DNA of 15,379 nt. Origin: an uncultured Ellagibacter sp. GTDB taxonomy: Bacteria; Actinomycetota; Coriobacteriia; Coriobacteriales; Eggerthellaceae. Below, piece after piece: positions 12,737 through 15,379 of this stretch (position 1 is its first letter; every line of letters starts with the position of its first letter). The stretch is taken from contig CAKUIV010000035.1 of NCBI GenBank assembly GCA_934661105.1, positions 1-15,379 on the forward strand, in the 5' to 3' direction. The notes under the pieces are model-generated. The model worked only from the letters and a program-made list of their open reading frames with translations, searched no databases and was not told the origin of the DNA. The position numbers were made by a program, and so were the translations under genes.

Positions 12737-14250
12737 TTCCCCGCCTTCTTCCTCGGAACGACCGAGACCACGATCTCGGCGAGCACGGCAAGCAGCGTGA
12801 CGAACTCGAGACGGCCTGCCCACATCTGGAAAATGTAGAAGCCTTCGAGCGACGGGGTCATGCCGGGCGTCACGATACCCGTGATGATGCCGCCGTTCGA
12901 TGTCATGGCGACCGACTCGAGGATAGCCTGCGTCGCCTCGTAACCATGGGCGATGCCGACGAGCGCGCCGATGGTATAGGTAATGACGAACAGCACGAAA
13001 ACGGTCATCGCCTCCTTCACCGCTTCAGGCGAAAGCACGCGCCGCCCAAGATGGTTGTACGAAACGACCACGCGCGCCGACGAGGGCGACACCGCCTCTT
13101 TCACCGTGGAGACGATGGACTTGAAGATGATGCCGACGCGGTTGAATTTCACGCCGCCTGCGGTCGAGCCGGCGCTGCCGCCAACGGCCATGATCAGCGC
13201 GAGCGCCAAAAACGCACCCGAAGGGAACACGGTAAGGAGCTGATTGGTGGTGATGTTCTGAAAGCCCGTGGTGGAAAACGCCGAGATCACCATGAACAGG
13301 CCGCGACGGAGGATCGTCGGCAAATCGGAGAAGAACGGGCTCACGGAAAGCGAGGACGACACGACCACGACCATGACGAGAAGCCAGATGACCATGGTGC
13401 GCACCTCGATGTCGCGGAAGAACGCGTTCATGTGGCCTTTCCACACCTCAGCGTGCACCACGAAGCTCACGGACCCCATGATCATGAGCACCATGAGGGT
13501 TATCTCGATCGGAAGCGATTCGTAGTACAGCACGCTTTCGCTCATGGGCGTGAAACCGCCCGTGTTGAACGCGGAAATGGAAAGCCAGAGAGAATGGAGC
13601 GCCGCGCGAACCGGTTCCATGCCGGCGGCGACGGACATGAACGTGAGCACCACAGCCGCAACAACGATGATGGTGAGCGTGATGCGCAGAATGAACTGGG
13701 TCGTCTGTACCACATTGGGGACAACATGCTCGCTTCGCCCCTCGGCGCTGTAGAGCGAAGAGCCCGACCGCTTCCCGAAGATGCCGAGCGAGAGGGCCAC
13801 GACGACGAGCCCCAAGCCGCCGACGAAGTGCATCGCGAAGCGGAACATGTTGTCGGCATTCGAAAGGTGATCGATGTCGAGCGCGACAGTGGCTCCCGTG
13901 GTGGTAAGACCCGACACGCCATCGAACAGCGCGTCCATGTACGTTGCGTAGTGCCCTGACAAAAATAGCGGGATCGACGCGAACAGAGCGAGCACGATCC
14001 AAGCGAAACCGGTAACCGCGAGCGCCTGCCTGCGACCTAAACGGCCCGGCTCGATGCGCAGGAAGCGAAGCGCCGTTCCCACGGTGAGCGTGAGCCCGAT
14101 GCTGAAAAGATAGCGGGAGGCGGGCTCCCATTCCTGGAAGACGATCGCCGTTGCGAACGGAACGGTCATGAGCGCGGCGAACAGCTGCGTCAACGTGCCC
14201 AGGTAATGCCCGATGACGCGCAGATCGTAGAGCCTGAATCTTTGCCACAT
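12733..14250 (-). CDS. trkH: TrkH/KtrB-family potassium transporter
   Basis: This 505-residue polytopic protein forms the membrane pore of a Trk/Ktr potassium uptake system. The four pore-loop selectivity segments are visible: TTTGAT (116-121), AFNTGGF (227-233), AFSTTGF (324-330) and TSNGGI (450-455). The gate-region stretch GGSAGSTAGGVK (357-368) is diagnostic of the family. Many helices surround these segments, and the length is normal for TrkH. Its regulatory RCK partner (TrkA/KtrA) is not in the window and may lie elsewhere. The ATG at 14250 has only a GGGG/AGAG-type site upstream and starts 4 bp after a small membrane ORF, so translation may be coupled. The stop overlaps the next start. 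Confidence 0.93.
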   Translation of the reverse strand: MWQRFRLYDLRVIGHYLGTLTQLFAALMTVPFATAIVFQEWEPASRYLFSIGLTLTVGTALRFLRIEPGRLGRRQALAVTGFAWIVLALFASIPLFLSGHYATYMDALFDGVSGLTTTGATVALDIDHLSNADNMFRFAMHFVGGLGLVVVALSLGIFGKRSGSSLYSAEGRSEHVVPNVVQTTQFILRITLTIIVVAAVVLTFMSVAAGMEPVRAALHSLWLSISAFNTGGFTPMSESVLYYESLPIEITLMVLMIMGSVSFVVHAEVWKGHMNAFFRDIEVRTMVIWLLVMVVVVSSSLSVSPFFSDLPTILRRGLFMVISAFSTTGFQNITTNQLLTVFPSGAFLALALIMAVGGSAGSTAGGVKFNRVGIIFKSIVSTVKEAVSPSSARVVVSYNHLGRRVLSPEAVKEAMTVFVLFVITYTIGALVGIAHGYEATQAILESVAMTSNGGIITGIVTPGMTPSLEGFYIFQMWAGRLEFVTLLAVLAEIVVSVVPRKKAGK

Positions 14251-14254
14251 GGCT

Positions 14255-14392
14255 CTACCCCAGAAGAATGCGGGTCAGGCACATGAGCACCGCCATCGCA
14301 AGCAGGAAGCACACCACGAAAAGGACCATGATGGCGAACCCCATGAGAGGCGGAGCGAGAAACGCGCGTATGTCGGACGAAAGCTTTCGCAT
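14255..14392 (-). CDS. Small single-span membrane protein ahead of trkH
   Basis: A 45-residue frame starting MRKLSSDIRAFLAPPLMG has a basic N-terminus, one long hydrophobic segment (about 17-40) and a short Arg-containing end (CLTRILLG). It ends 4 bp before trkH. The ATG at 14392 lacks a ribosome site, but a -10-like TAGAAT ends 7 bp upstream, the layout of leaderless transcripts common in actinobacteria. The same frame extends upstream to 14584, but that part is proline/arginine-rich, crosses the clpB terminator and is not credible. Its role is unknown. By analogy with small subunits such as KdpF it might assist the adjacent transporter, which is only inference. Confidence 0.6.
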   Translation of the reverse strand: MRKLSSDIRAFLAPPLMGFAIMVLFVVCFLLAMAVLMCLTRILLG

Positions 14393-14399
14393 GGGGCAT

Positions 14400-14405
14400 A
14401 TTCTA
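14400..14405 (-). promoter_or_regulatory. -10 element of the trkH operon, likely leaderless
   Basis: The minus strand reads TAGAAT-ATGCCCC-ATG, which puts the expected transcription start on or next to the first base of the small ORF. No clear -35 is visible at 16-18 bp. It lies in the gap after the clpB terminator, where a new unit must start, which supports the call. Confidence 0.5.
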
Positions 14406-14538
14406 GTACATTTGCCCGAAAAGGCACGTTGGGCGGGCAGTGCGCCCGGCGCTTTCAGGCGATACGGCGAAATGGGGCCGCAAGCGGGAGCAACGGGTGA
14501 CGACAAGCCCAACCGACGCCTTGGGAAGGAAGGCGCGC

Positions 14539-14573
14539 AAAAAATGCCGCCAGGCCGATACGACCTGGCGGCA
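14539..14573 (-). terminator. Intrinsic terminator after clpB
   Basis: On the minus strand, TGCCGCCAGG (14573-14564) and CCTGGCGGCA (14554-14545) form a perfect 10-bp stem around a 9-nt loop, followed directly by TTTTTT (14544-14539). It lies about 48 bp after the clpB stop and separates that gene from the trkH unit. Confidence 0.93.
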
Positions 14574-14595
14574 CTGCGATTCACGAAAGCGACAC

Positions 14596-14614
14596 CGCAA
14601 GGGGCGTCCTTGCG
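14596..14614 (-). other. Short hairpin just after the clpB stop
   Basis: CGCAAGG (14596-14602) and CCTTGCG (14608-14614) can pair around a 5-nt loop, 6 bp after the stop codon. There is no T-tract, so it is not a terminator on its own; it may stabilise the mRNA end upstream of the true terminator. Confidence 0.4.
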
Positions 14615-14620
14615 CCAGCG

Positions 14621-15379
14621 CTAACCCAGCGGCACGGCATCCAGCTCAAGCGGCGGCTCGACGCGGCAGGTGTAGTCCCCGGCCGCATCGTCGATGTCGA
14701 TCAACACATGGCTGCGGTCGACAAGCTTGCCGCGAACGGCCTGGTCGGCGATGCGGTCGACCACTTCGCGCTGAATCAGGCGCTTCAGCGGACGGGCGCC
14801 GTACACCGGATCGAAGCCGTCGATCGACAGATGCTCGAGCGCCGCAGGCGTCACGTCAAGCGACACGTGACGGTCGGACAAACGGCGGCGCACCTCTTCG
14901 AGCTGCAGGTTCACGATGGGCTCCATGGCCTCGATCGACAACGGCTTGAACGTGATGATGTCGTCGATACGGTTCAAGAACTCGGGCTTGAACGTGGCGC
15001 GCAGCGAGTCCTGGATGCGATTCGTGAACTCGGCGAGCTTCTTCGACGCCGTGGCCACGTCGGCCTTCATCATGCCTTCCATCATCTCGCCCATCGACTC
15101 GTTTTCGGCAGCGAAGTCGCGGATCTCCTGGCTGGCGATGTTGCTCGTCATGATGATGATCGCGTTCTTGAAGCTGACCACGCGACCCTGGCCGTCGGTC
15201 AAGCGGCCGTCGTCGAGCACCTGCAGAAGCACGTTGAACACATCGGGGTGCGCCTTCTCGATTTCATCGAGCAGCACCACCGAGTACGGCTTCCTGCGCA
15301 CGGCCTCGGTGAGCTGGCCGCCCTCGTCGTAGCCCACGTATCCCGGAGGGGCGCCGATCAGGCGCTGCACGCTGAACTT
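14621..15379 (-). CDS. clpB: ATP-dependent disaggregase ClpB, C-terminal part
   Basis: The frame enters at the window edge with KFSVQRLIGAPPGYVGYDEG and runs 252 residues to a TAG. This is the second AAA+ module of ClpB/Hsp100, which with DnaK rescues aggregated proteins: the pore-loop GYVGYDEGG, Walker B VVLLDEIEKAHPD, sensor-1 region IIIMTSN, KPEFLNRIDDIITF (arginine finger) and sensor-2 GARPLKRLIQ are all present. The N-domain, first AAA+ module and coiled coil lie outside. Between the sensor-1 TSN and KPEF there are about 50 residues, including a Met/Glu-rich piece (ESMGEMMEGMMKAD), against about 30 in E. coli ClpB, so an insertion of about 20 residues is present. The absence of a ClpP-binding tripeptide region cannot be fully judged. 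Confidence 0.95.
   Translation of the reverse strand, partial: KFSVQRLIGAPPGYVGYDEGGQLTEAVRRKPYSVVLLDEIEKAHPDVFNVLLQVLDDGRLTDGQGRVVSFKNAIIIMTSNIASQEIRDFAAENESMGEMMEGMMKADVATASKKLAEFTNRIQDSLRATFKPEFLNRIDDIITFKPLSIEAMEPIVNLQLEEVRRRLSDRHVSLDVTPAALEHLSIDGFDPVYGARPLKRLIQREVVDRIADQAVRGKLVDRSHVLIDIDDAAGDYTCRVEPPLELDAVPLG

Noticed and set aside
12737..12823. N-terminal extension of the OB-fold protein
   Set aside because: It lies inside trkH, is Arg-rich and would bury the signal peptide; the ATG overlapping the trkH stop fits better.
14393..14584. Longer form of the small membrane ORF
   Set aside because: It would span the intrinsic terminator of clpB, and its extra residues are Pro/Arg-rich with no signal or family pattern.

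Overview
The window is high-GC DNA in which every convincing gene lies on the minus strand, so transcription runs from high to low coordinates. Three traits suggest an actinobacterium of the Coriobacteriia/Eggerthellaceae type: a Tat-type lipoprotein signal on PstS, two consecutive pstB genes, and short -10 elements sitting directly upstream of genes. That placement is inference from sequence style, not from a marker gene.

In transcription order, the window opens (15379 to 14621) with the C-terminal third of the ClpB disaggregase, closed by a strong intrinsic terminator at 14539-14573. A compact unit follows (14392 to 10943): a 45-residue single-span membrane peptide that looks leaderless, a TrkH-type potassium transporter, a secreted membrane-anchored OB-fold protein and the ribosome-assembly GTPase RsgA. 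Gaps are 4 bp, a 4-bp overlap and 15 bp, so this is very likely one operon.

A 692-bp gene-free stretch (10251 to 10942) separates it from the phosphate operon. Its distal part holds an unusual array of six TTTGCAAA-centred repeats with a 51-bp period, arranged three plus three in mirror image around position 10614. Its proximal part carries a textbook Pho box (7-4-7 direct repeat) about 40 bp upstream of a -10 element for pstS.

The phosphate operon (10250 to 4373) reads pstS-pstC-pstA-pstB-pstB-phoU-response regulator: the binding lipoprotein, two permeases, two ATPases, the PhoU signalling protein and a PhoB/OmpR-type regulator. No PhoR-type kinase is adjacent. The system should import phosphate and report its status through PhoU to the regulator, which may act on the Pho box upstream of pstS.

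The last region (4240 to 1) has a family-2-like glycosyltransferase and a TauE/SafE-type exporter, preceded by a TATAAT promoter. A LytS-type histidine kinase with its own likely promoter comes next, then the start of an MscS-type mechanosensitive channel that runs off the window. No tRNA, rRNA, CRISPR array, transposase or phage gene was seen.
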